Assembly: GCA_004802705.1 (NCBI GenBank)
Contig: SGPL01000053.1
Location: 1 to 64,000, forward strand
Length of the DNA: 64,000 bases
Reading direction: 5' to 3'
Source of the DNA: Bondarzewia mesenterica
Taxonomy: Eukaryota > Basidiomycota > Agaricomycetes > Russulales > Bondarzewiaceae
Each line of letters starts with the position of its first letter. Position 1 is the first letter of the stretch. This document shows positions 12,300 to 22,566 of the stretch, piece after piece. A program made the position numbers and the translations under genes. The notes under the pieces were generated by a model. It ran no database searches. It was not told the DNA's origin and worked only from the letters and a program-made list of their open reading frames with translations.

Positions 12300-14163
12300 A
12301 TGGTAAGCCGCGCATTCTCCCGCACAGAGTGAACAGGCGACGCGTTGATCAGGGATTTTCGGAGCAGTCGAGGGCATCGAAAAAGGCCGCAGAAGAGGAG
12401 AGGATCGCGCAGTTCTGCGGGATCACCGGTGCTCCGTGAGTTCGAACGTCCGTGTGCACAGAGGCGGGCTTCTAATAGGCTCGCGCGATCAACGTCCTCC
12501 TTCTCCCAGTGTAGCGCACGCGAAGCATTACTTGGATAAGTACAAACGCGTCGATATCGCGGTCGACGCATATTACAACGAGGGGCCGAGTGCCGCGATG
12601 CTATCGGCGCGCGGGCGGGACGGCGCGCCCTCGACCAGTAAACTAGCATCTCTGTTCGACAAGTACAAAGGTGCGTTGGTCCCCCCAGCTCTTCCCTTCC
12701 CTTCCCGTCTCCAATCGACTCTTACACCTCTGCTTCCTCCGTGCTACTCTTGTCTTGACGAATGACGGATGGGTGGCGGTGTGCGTGCAGAGCCGGATGG
12801 GGACACGATCTCGGTCGATGGGACGATCAAGCTGTGCGAGGACCTCGGCGTCGACCCAGAGGACGTCGTCATGCTCGCCGTGGCGTACGAGCTCAAGTCG
12901 CCTCGGATGGCGGAGTGGACCCGAACAGGGTGGATAGAGGGCTGGAAGAACGTCAGGTGCTTCCTCCCTCCCTCCCGTCTCGCAGTGCCCCGATCGTTAT
13001 TGACCGCGGACCCAGGGCGGATTCGATCGCGACGATGAAGACGGCGCTGTTCCGATTGAGGGATAAGCTCGGGTCGGACGCGCCGTACTTCCAGAAGGTG
13101 TATGCGTACACGTTTGATTTCGCGAGGGCGGAGGGACAGCGGAGCCTCGGTGCGCGTCTTATCTCAATTTTCGTTCGTGCGGTTTCTGAATTATGAATGT
13201 CGGGGACAGCTCTGGAGACGGCGCAAGGGTTTTGGGCGCTTCTCGTGCCCCACGGTCTCCAGGGTGGCGCGCTGGCGCATATCCCCTCGCGGGGCGACGA
13301 AGGAGACGAAAATATGCAGGGAGAAGAGGAAGGTTGGATGGCGGAGTATACGGATTGGTGGTTTGAGTTTTTGAACGAGAAGGGGAGCAAGGGGGTCAGT
13401 AAGGATACGTGGATGATGGTGCGTCCTGTCCCGTCTTCGTCCCGATGCTGCGGTTGCTCATTGATTGGCCACGCAAACCCAAACCTATTCTGTATGACGT
13501 CCGCTGGATCTCGCATGCATTTCCAACCTGAACGTTGAACCGTTACGACGGTTGAACTTACGACGAACGTGTCATTCAATGGGATGCTCGGAAACTATGG
13601 TCCTCGGATGGGACATTCCCTCCTGCGTTACTCCATTCATCGGGCACGGTGCGCGCATTCCCTGCATTCTCTGGGAGCAGTTCCTGGACTTTGTGCGCAC
13701 GATCGATTCGCGATTCGAGAAGTACGATTTGGAAGGTACGTGCGGGCCCCTCCCAGCCTCGGTCCAACCTTCCTTTTTTTCTGTTTTCTTTTTTTTTACG
13801 CACTGGTTCTGGGCTCCCGGAGAAGGCCTTTCATCCCCTTAAGCTCTCGATTGCGATCGCTCGGACGCTGTTGTTGTATCCGGTTCCACCCTTCTCTGAC
13901 GCTGCCGCTCATCAAACCTTCCTTTTCTGATCCATGCACCCGTCCTTTTCGCATTGATGGCCCTCTTCGAGCTGGCGTTCGGATCGCGGGTGCTTGCGTC
14001 TTTATTATCGTGATTTTGGATGGATTGTTTTTCCTTCACTTTTGACGCCCACGAGTCGGCTTTTATTGACCGCCGTTTTGTTGGTCTGACAGCTGCGTGG
14101 CCGTCGACAATAGACGACTTCGTCGAGTGGGCAAAGGCGAAATTGGTGTCTGGGGGCGCATGA
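12300..14163 (+). CDS. DCN1: Dcn1-like cullin neddylation factor
   Basis: Predicted 293-aa protein. Dcn1 family members act as E3-type scaffolds that promote transfer of NEDD8/Rub1 to cullins, activating SCF ligases. Exons: 12300-12302, 12353-12435, 12510-12670, 12791-12956, 13016-13149, 13210-13418, 13681-13735 and 14093-14163. All junction phases agree. The N-terminal 50 residues resemble the UBA-like segment (IAQFCGITGA, then HAKHYLDKYK). The potentiating-neddylation domain follows, with GDTISVDG, LAVAYELKSP, ETAQGFWALL and a C-terminal AAWPSTIDDFVEWAK segment. The first exon is only the ATG: reading on without splicing hits TGA after ten codons, whereas the spliced frame begins MGFSEQSRASKK. 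The last intron is 357 bp, against 50-120 bp for most others (the one before it is 262 bp). Exon 7 could begin 3 bp earlier. Confidence 0.93.
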
Positions 14164-14642
14164 GACGATTCTCCTCTTCCTGTCCGTGCGCTTCTAGGTT
14201 GGTATAGGTGAATGTTGGCGGACATGGCATGTTATACACGTCGCGTGGGAAGGCTGTGATGGTGGTTGTGAAAGGTCGTCCGGATTTGTCTCCATGTTGT
14301 TGTTGTTGCTGTTGTTGTTTACCCGCTGTCGCTGTGTGTGCACTTTATACTTATAATGATAAACCAGCCCCATAGCCAGACTTCCCTACCTATTCACTTG
14401 TCTCAAGGGAAACTGTTTCCCTACGCAGTGGAGACTTGAGTGAGCTTCCGAGGCCTAGACGCACCTGAGAACACTTCTCCTGATACGACAAGGTTCACAT
14501 CGCACGGACAATGCTCGGAGGCATGCAAAATGAATGCACATTCATAAGGTTCGACGAGATAAACTTTCCGGAGTGCATCGTTTATGTATTTGATATCGAA
14601 GCAACAGGGGAGGGTGACGAATCGAAAGAGCGCTCTTCTGTG
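14164..14642. other. Convergent intergenic spacer
   Basis: Lies between the 3' ends of the Dcn1-like and Pop8-like genes. A T/G-rich stretch (TTGTTG repeats near 14296-14318) suits 3' UTR sequence. On the minus strand a frame stays open to about 14430 if an alternative splice of the Pop8-like gene is used, so that gene's 3' end could extend into this spacer. Confidence 0.5.
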
Positions 14643-15182
14643 TCATGATCCGGGTGTGGGATGGAACATGAACTGGCAGAAGTACATACAGCGTTCATAC
14701 CGGAGAAGAAGGAGAGGGGGGATTCGCAGCGTGGTCAGGATGGGGCCGTCGTGGCGGATTGTGCCGAGGTATGCGCGGTTAAGGAGGGGAGGAAGGGGGA
14801 GTCCTTGATAGCTGACAAACGGAGAGGACCAGGGGAGGCAGTCGCAGCAGCCATGACCCTTGCGGCGTCACTTTTTGTTTTATTTTAATGCGGCGGAGCG
14901 TGGGTTGTGTATCCGGAATCATGATTATGATCGAGGCGAGCGAAAATCGACTGGACGGGATGACGAGACTTACGTGGGGCTGGTTCGTATCACGATTTGT
15001 TGGCCATCGTCCGAGACCCAGAGGATGTCGAGGTAAGTGCCGGACGACGTGAGGCCGAATGTTTGGAGGAGAGAATCCTGGAAGGACTTTCGAATTTGGA
15101 GGACGTTTGTGGTGGGCGGGGAGATGGAGAAGAGGATGTAATGATGGAGTTGGGGCAGGGTGTGCTGCCCCATCATGCTCAT
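14643..15182 (-). CDS. Small Pop8-like RNase P/MRP subunit (tentative)
   Basis: Two exons, 15182-14974 and 14811-14643, joined in phase 2, encode 125 aa. The N-terminal half (HHYILFSISPP, RKSFQDSLLQTFGL, TYLDILWVSDDGQQIVIR) has the spacing of the Pop8/Rpp14-type fold: a beta strand, a helix carrying the Q-x-FG element, then two strands. A strand-like PILTTLRIPPLLLL lies near the C terminus. Pop8 is about 130 aa in yeast, so the length fits. If correct, it is a protein component of the RNase P/MRP ribonucleoprotein that processes tRNA and rRNA precursors. It is divergently transcribed from the DHHC gene 238 bp away. The assignment rests on remembered family shape and is moderate. The C-terminal end is uncertain. 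Confidence 0.5.
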
Positions 15183-15420
15183 TTGAAGGGTTTGGAGGAA
15201 GAGTCAAAAGTCACTAGAATATTGGAAGGACGTTAAGTAGCAAGGTCGGTAAGTGTTAAATATAGTATAGTCTCGCACGTGCCGAATGTGCGTCATGTGC
15301 GAGCGCGCTGCACTGCCCAGCCAGTTACTTGCTGAGCTCACCGCCGTCGTCCTCCCACGTCCTCCTCTCGTCGTCCCACACCTCCCCTGTCCTTTTGTGC
15401 GCATTTTTATTCGTACATGC
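15183..15420. promoter_or_regulatory. Shared divergent promoter
   Basis: A 238-bp gap between the start codons of the Pop8-like (-) and DHHC (+) genes must carry both promoters. The side before the DHHC start is pyrimidine-rich (CCTCCCACGTCCTCCTCTCG), as is common before fungal start codons. A TATA-like AAATATAGTATAG occurs at about 15259. Confidence 0.45.
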
Positions 15421-17821
15421 ATGGCCAATGATCACCCCACCTCCTCCAATTTAGAAAAACCCAAGCAGTGTCGTTCTTGTTTCCAATTCTTCTCCGACGC
15501 GTCTATGAGATCTCAGGAGAAGCGTGCCCAAAGAACGAAGCAGCCTTGGCTCACTCTCAAATTGTCCATTGGCATTGCGAGCGCGATCATTGCATATGCC
15601 TCCTATGTATATATTGGACGGTTGTGTGTACCTATGCTGAAGCGGAGTAGAAATGCGCTGGGTGGGAGAGGGATGGGAGGTGAGTGCTTTTTGAGTCCCG
15701 GCAGGTTATAACGATCTTATCAGGAATTTGAAGTGGGGTTCATTATAATTGTCATTCTGCTGGGTTTCATGATGATATGGTGTTACATCAAGGTGCGCAT
15801 ACCGCTCTGTATATGCTATCATACGAATTATTGCGATCGTTTTCTTAGGTTGTATTCACCCCTCCGGGCTTTGCGAAAGATGTGAGTTTTCGGTGTTCAC
15901 TCAAAATTTAAATTGGGATGCGGGAATTTGATCGTCATTTAAATTGAGGCGTGCAATTCAAATTGTTTTCGCGCTTCTCACTCGCATCCCATGCGTCCAT
16001 AATATGGGTTCCGTAGAGTCTCAATGACTTGCATCCGCAGTGCCCATATTTACAGGGACATCTAGTCCCGCATTGTTTCGACGAGTGGGACTCTTCCTCC
16101 TGTAATTTCTAACAAAGACGCACATTTGTGGCTCACACTAAAGTTCCCACTTCCAGCACGTCGCAAACTCCGCTCCCATATACCCGCTATCACCACCGCA
16201 GCGTTATACCCATCGCAATCATACTGCACGCGAGCCCACAATCGGAATGCCTTATGAGGCAACCCGTAAAACCAGCGCTTACACTTTCAAAGAACACAAC
16301 GCACCGGCTACTCCGCACACCTATTCGCGCACACCATCTTCCTCTACTGCGCCACGCACGGACGAGCTTCATGTTAATGATGGCCGCTCCCTTTCATCTG
16401 TTCCGTCTATTCCGGCAACATTCCGCGATCCGTTACCTACATCCACACTCACATCTCCTTCCGTTTCCGGTTCGCCCTTGCCATCCCCGCTTACCCCGCT
16501 CACCCCGACTACCTCGACACCCTCCCCCGAGTACCACCCTCGGCCTTCGCCTAACACATCGTCACGTCCGCACGCGGAGCGGCGGGTCACCTCCAGTCGA
16601 GGAAAAGAAGAAAATCGGCAGTCAGACAAGAGGCGGATCGAGCGACGGCCGTTTTGGACGCCCATCTTGACGGAGGAGTACAGGTATTGTCGACGGTGTA
16701 ATCTCCTGAAGCCTCCTAGAGCGCATCATTGCAGGTCGTGCGGAACCGTACGTTCTCATTCCGTTGTTCCCCTCCGGTTTTGCTAGTTGTCAGGACTGAT
16801 TTGGGACGTGATAGTGTGTGTTGAGGTTCGATCATCACTGCCCTTGTAAGCAACATCTCGTTTTTGCTTTTCTTTTCTTCAGAATTATGGACGCACAGAG
16901 GCCGCTGCAGGGATTGGACAGTGTGTGGGTGCGCTGAATCACAAGGTGGGCGAAATATCATGTATGAATGCGACAAACCTGACGAAATTTATCGGGTAGT
17001 TTTTCATCGATTTTCTCGTATGGGCTTGTTTATTTTGTTTTTGGATATTCACCACGCTCGTGGGCCTCAATGCGAAAGCTGGGACTGGACATGGGTCGAG
17101 TCCTTCGATTGACCCGCAGCATATCATTGTCATCGCGCTGTGCGTGTATTTCTCGTAATCGCAACTGGCAGACAGATTTGCTCATGTCGTGTGGACGCCC
17201 GTCTCACATTTTTTCCTTGATACCTCGTTGCGGGCTGCAGATCGGGCCTGTTCACGATCTTCACGAGCATCATGCTCATCACGCATACTATGCTGATATC
17301 GGCGAACATGACGACGGTGGAGCACATGTCGATGCGGACGATGAAGGAGACAGAGAGGGGCATGTTAGCGGAACTGCATCCTTTCTGGGCAATCTCGTGC
17401 GTATTTTTGTTCTCTCTTGATTTATCCACCGACACATCGCTATCATTTTCCCATATCTATCTCACCTTCCCTTTTCGTAATTGTAGTGCGAAGAAGAGGA
17501 CGTTGAAGGAGTGGGAAAAGAAATGGGGACGGATGGAGAAGGAGGGGAATTTGTGGTGGCAAGGGAGTGTGAGGAAGCATTGGGAGCTGGTGATGGGTCC
17601 GAACGCGTGGACGTGGTTCCGTGCGTAATATCCTCCCCCCTTTCTCCTCTTTCCTCGGTTTTGCACGTTTTTTGCATGCTGAGCTTATCCTTATCTCGAC
17701 CACACTTGTAGTTCCCATTGGGCGGGGAACGTCCGATGGCGTCACCTTCGAGAGGAATCCCAGGTTCGATGAGAAGGGTCGGTGGAGGCCTAGGGTGGAT
17801 TGGCCTCGGGAATTGCAGTGA
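15421..17821 (+). CDS. DHHC-type palmitoyltransferase
   Basis: Predicted 515-aa protein S-acyltransferase that attaches palmitate to cysteines at Golgi, vacuole or plasma membranes. Exons: 15421-15679, 15734-15792, 15849-15881, 16157-16747, 16815-16845, 16911-16945, 17000-17139, 17241-17396, 17487-17620 and 17712-17821. Two N-terminal membrane helices (LKLSIGIASAIIAYASYVYI; VGFIIIVILLGFMMIW) are followed by a Pro/Ser/Thr-rich linker. The Cys-rich domain starts at YCRRCNLLKPPRAHHCRSCG and contains D320-H-H-C323 and GQCVGALNHK. Two more helices come next, then a PIGRG...NPRFDEKGRW tail typical of fungal enzymes of this class. Introns split the Cys-rich domain, one of them inside DHHCPW. An upstream in-frame ATG at 15286 exists, but the sequence between looks like 5' UTR. 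Which yeast Pfa enzyme it matches cannot be told here. Confidence 0.92.
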
Positions 17822-18547
17822 TTCGGTGACTATCTCAGACTCTGACAGACATGTTCGGTGGTGGCCGGCCGGAGATGACGGTATGGTGTGGTGCATAGGG
17901 GCGATCTAGTAGCGCTTGCTCTCTCTTTCTTTTTATTTAACGTGGTGGTTTCTATCATGTTTTCTACGTCGGTGGAGTCGATGTTGGTAGTCATACAGCT
18001 ACAGGGACTGGTGCATTGTTTGGGACTGTACGAGGGTTGGATATGTCGTGCTCGGGTGGATGGATTGCGATTTCACATTCGTACACGCGACTTTCGCACC
18101 GTCATGGGCTGATGGATTCAGGGGGACTCGGAAGACATGTGCATCAGTAAAAGTTACACGCTTTTTTCTTTCGACACAGCAACCCAAAACTCGTGGAAGA
18201 GGACGCGAAGGGTCGGACGGCGGCGGGTGCTTGTTTCTGATCACTTCAATGACTTATGTCCCTATGCAGTGGCGCGGAGGAAAGCACTCGCGGAGAGCGT
18301 TCGGAAACCGGAAGTTCACGCGCACCGCGTCGGTGACGGGCGCTTAGACGGGCGCTTAGATGTGGCCGTTGTGGCCGCTGCTATATATACGGTCGATCTT
18401 CGCGACTATCGATTTTTGACTCGCTTATCACACCTCTCGTCAACACAACGAACGTCGCCGACATACTCAATTTGAACGCACGGATTTTTCGCGCCATCTC
18501 AAACACGGCAACTTATATATATATTGAGTGACTGAGCTGTATTTGCG
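17822..18547. promoter_or_regulatory. Intergenic region with promoter of ornithine aminotransferase
   Basis: A TATA box candidate CTATATATAC lies at 18381-18390, about 160 bp before the ATG. A second AT-rich run (TTATATATATATT) at about 18513 is only some 25 bp from the ATG and is more likely 5' UTR. No gene seen. Confidence 0.45.
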
Positions 18548-21500
18548 ATGGCTCCTATTGCATCCGCGAAAGCCAATGGGGGTGGCAAGGTCGGGACGAC
18601 GCCCGCGAACGGGAACGGGAACGGGAACGGGAAGGTGAGGACGGGTGAGGTGCACCTGTCTTCGGCGGACGTCATACAGCTGGAACACCAGTATGGGGCA
18701 CACAAGTGGGTCCTTCTTCTGTTTCTTTTTCGTTTCGTTTCGTTTCGTTTCGTTTCGTTTCGTTCCATTTTTGATTGGGCGCGTGGCGGCTGGCTGGCTG
18801 GCTGGTTGGTTGGATGAAGGGTTGACTCGAGTCGGCTCTTTCGCGATTGGGTACTGCTGTTTTTATTTTGTTGGTTGGCCGTTGGGTGGGTCAGCCCCGG
18901 GATAGGGACCGATGGGTGGTTTTGAATGTTTTTTTCTCAAATCGCGGGCTCCTGTGTTTGGATTTGGACGATCGCGTGTAGTGTGCGTGGTCTGTGCATG
19001 TGTCCATCGCGGGTCGGCACGCGTGCTTTTTGCGTGCGTGCGTGCGTGCGTGCGTCGTGGGCCTACTGGGGGAGGGGGATCGCTTGGTGGATCGGAAATT
19101 GGCGGGAGCGATACGCTGGAAGGGGCTGAGGACGTGGTGGAGAAAGTGCGATGTTTATTTCTTCTCGCTATATGACCGGGTGACGCTCGCTATTGGGGAT
19201 GTTAGCCTGCGATGTGTTGTACTATGTCATGCCCAGGACGCCAAGCTGGGCGTTGGCTCGGTACATGAAGGAGAGACCTAGCGGTGGGTCTGTGAACGCC
19301 GCAGCTGCGTGCCTCTGTCATGTTTGGAATAGATTATTTATGTGAGTGGCAAAGTCCGCCCCCGCTTGTATTGAGCTCGTGCGGCCTTCTGGAGCAAATG
19401 ACCTTTACAATTGAGTTCCAGCGCACCGAAGACGCCGTGCTGGAGCTTGTTGCGGTCATTGGTGAGGAGTCTCTGGGGTATTTGCCCATCGGATATGCTA
19501 CGTCACGCACCCGATCAAAGAATGCTTGCAACCATTTTTCATGAATGTGCCACCGGTGGAGCGATCGCTGTCTCGTTCGTGTCAGTTGGACGTTGACCGC
19601 TGGAATGATTGCGAAAACCCCTCCATCCGAGAGCCAGCAGGACCGCACGGTTGTCGTTCCGGCGATGTCAGACATGAGAGCCACCGCATCATGGTCAATT
19701 CTCCCTCATGAACCACTCGGTAGCGGTGGCCGGTGATTTATTTGGTCTATAACCGGATTCAATAGCGTTCGTCGCTTTTGGGAATCGTCTGCGGCAAACT
19801 TCGCCTAGCTTCCGGGTTGGAGAGGGGCGATTCATATGGACGCAGCTAGAAGAGTTCATATTTTGTCATTAAATCAACCTTCCAAGATATGGAACGTTTG
19901 TTGATTATCATTTTTATCAGCTATCATCCTCTCCCCGTCGTGTTTGATCGGGCGCAAGGAGCCAAGTGAGTGTAATCCCCCTTTTCCACATAGGATCGCG
20001 TGTCATGCGGCTGACCGTTCCGGAGTGCAGGGTGTGGGATCCAGAAGGCAGAGAATACATTGACATGCTTTCCGCATACTCGTGAGTCTTCGATGTGTCG
20101 TGCTTCGCTCTCACGACCTCGGTCATTGAGACGCTATCTTTTCCGCTCTTGCCTAGCGCGGTAAATCAGGTACGCTCTTCTCTTCCTTCATTTCCACCCT
20201 GCCCGTTCCGTTCTCATCTTGCGTCCTTTTTGTTGGGTCAGGGTCATTGCCACCCTCGCATCGTTGCGGCACTTGTGGAGCAGGCGCAGAAGGTCACGCT
20301 CTCGTCCCGTGCGTTCTACAACTCGGTATTCGGGCGCTTCGCAGAGAAGATTACGACGCTGTTTGGGTATGACATGGTATTGCCTATGAACACCGGCGCT
20401 GAGGCAGTCGAGACGGCCGTCAAGCTCTCGCGCAAGTGGGCGTACGAGAAAAAGGGCGTCCCGGACGGCAAGGCGATTGTGTACAGTGCCGAGGGGAATT
20501 TTCATGGGCGGACATTGGGCGTCATCAGGTGCGTGTGTGTCCCGTTCAGGAAAGGTGGGATTGCTGAGAAGGAAGGGGATGCAGTATGAGCACCGACCCC
20601 GAAAGCCGAGGAGGCTTTGGGCCATATCTTCCGGGAGTCGGGCCCAAGTTTCGAGATGGCGAACTTGTTAGGACCATCCGATATGGAGTTATTGGAGACT
20701 TGGAGCGCGCACTCGAGTTATACGGTAAGGACGTAGCGGCGTTCCTCGTCGAACCTATCCAGGGTGAGGCAGGGTGAGAATCTTGCCAGTTTCATGACCG
20801 TCAAAATCTGTTACTAACTATCAGGCTATATAAAGAATTATCGTTCCCCCGGAAGGATATCTGAAGAAGGTCCGCGAGCTGTGCACGAAGCACAATGTGC
20901 TGTTGATTTGTGATGAGATCCAAACGGTAGGTCTCCTTCTCCCAATGCACAACCGCTTTTTCTTATCGGTACAATATCCTAGGGGCTGTGCCGAACGGGT
21001 AAGCTCCTCTGTTGCGAACACGACAATGTCCGGCCGGACATTGTCTTGCTCGGAAAGGCACTATCGGGAGGATGTACGCTCTACTCCGCATTACTTCTTG
21101 AGAAGCGTTCTTGCTCAATCCGAACCTGTTTAGTGTATCCTGTGTCAGCGGTTCTTGCTGATCGCGAAGTGATGCTCTGCATCAAGCCTGGTGAGCATGG
21201 AAGCACCTACGGCGGGTATGCCTCTCCGTTTGTCTTCAGCTGGCGCTATTTGTTTGAAACATTTTCCCTATAGCAATCCCCTCGGATGTGCGGTGGCAAT
21301 AACGGCACTGGACGTGCTCCTGGAAGAGCGTCTCGCTGAGCGCGCAGAGGCGCTTGGCGAGAAGTTCAGAGAGTCGGTACGTGCCATTGGGTCTCCACTC
21401 GTCAAACTCGTGCGGGGTCGCGGATTGCTCAATGCCATTGTGATTGATGAGAGCAAGAGCGTCAAAGGACGTACAGCCTGGCAATTCTGTCTGTTGTTGA

Positions 21501-21822
21501 AGAGCAGGGGGTTATTGGCTAAGCCCACGCACGTCAACATGTGAGCTTCTTTTTTTTTACTTCTCGTGATCAGCGTTTGCTGATATTTTGAATCTCTCAG
21601 TATTCGGTTTGCACCGCCTTTGGTCATTTCCGAAGATGACATCGTCAAGTCTGTTAAGATCATCGAGCAGTCGCTTGTCGATTTGGACAAGGTGCGCTTT
21701 GAATTCACCTGGTCAACCATTTTGCCCCTCGTGTCTAATTCAAGTTTTGTCGAACACAGCTGGATGAGATTCCGGGCGAGGTAGAAAGCGAGAAGGGCTT
21801 TAAGGATGAGATCAGCAATTGA
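18548..21822 (+). CDS. CAR2: Ornithine aminotransferase
   Basis: Predicted 475-aa PLP enzyme converting ornithine and 2-oxoglutarate to glutamate semialdehyde and glutamate in arginine catabolism. Exons: 18548-18705, 19921-19965, 20031-20081, 20157-20169, 20242-20528, 20585-20773, 20836-20926, 20983-21073, 21134-21215, 21274-21540, 21601-21691 and 21760-21822. All phases match. Motifs: [53 protein letters not shown]; the LICDEIQTG pair; and LLGKALSGG, whose K303 should bind PLP. These are the family's standard blocks, in order. The N-terminal 40 residues carry an Asn-Gly repeat. Intron 1 is 1215 bp and splits the conserved Asn codon of GAHNYHP; the other eleven are about 50-75 bp. Exon 4 is 13 nt. 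Residue L305 region (GGLYPVS) uses Leu where Val or Met is usual. Confidence 0.96.
18731..18764. repeat. (CGTTT)n microsatellite in intron 1 of the aminotransferase gene
   Basis: Six tandem CGTTT units begin 25 bp after the splice donor. Confidence 0.9.
19031..19054. repeat. (TGCG)6 microsatellite in intron 1
   Basis: Six perfect TGCG units inside a G/T-rich part of the same intron. Confidence 0.9.
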
Positions 21823-22566
21823 TCGAGTCGGGCGATTCAATTCTCCACGCATCGTTATAGTCGAGCGACCTATGTAACATATTAGTATGGTAAGCCGTCG
21901 TGTATTTCCTGTAGCATGTTCATTCTAGCTTTCGGCATCGGTTTGGTACTCATGTGTACAGTACTATGCAACTTCGACGTTGGTTTCTCTCAGCTTGCAG
22001 TCCTTTTGAAAACATTCAAAGCCGGAAACCATCCGCAATGTAAGTTATATACGCTAGCAATTTTTTTATGATCTCTGTGTTGTCAACGTTGTATGGGCTA
22101 TCGCTGACGATTTCTGCTATCCGTGGCAGCTATTTCAGCTCTTCAGCTCCATTCCCATCTTGCACGAGAACACAGTCGTAAATTCTTAAATTATCCTCTT
22201 AAGATTCCTCCGGCCAGTAGCTACATTTACAAGAGATCTAGATTTCAAGTGGATGCACTCTTAATGCAATTACTTATTAGAAAAAAAATCATGCGAACAT
22301 CTCACATGGTGCTCTTACCCAAGTAAGTTCCCGCACGCTTACAAGTGCATCTTGGTCTCTAAACGTTCCACTTACCTGGTAGACCCTCAGCTCAGATAAG
22401 AGAGCTGTCATGGATCTACGCATCGAGCGTTTGCCGACGGACTTTAGTACCAAAAACACGTGATGGCGCTCTGCTGTACAAAATAACGGATAATGATCTT
22501 GCAAGATCTTTACGTCCTGGCACTTTCCATCCTTCATCTTGCCACGTCGAAGGTCCATCCATAACG
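21823..22566. promoter_or_regulatory. Intergenic region before CHO2
   Basis: Contains the 3' UTR of the aminotransferase gene (AT-rich from 21850) and the presumed CHO2 promoter. I found no perfect inositol/choline-responsive element and no gene. Confidence 0.35.

Noticed and set aside
14661..14888. Plus-strand frame over exon 2 of the Pop8-like gene
   Set aside because: It is antisense to a better-supported exon and contains no motif.
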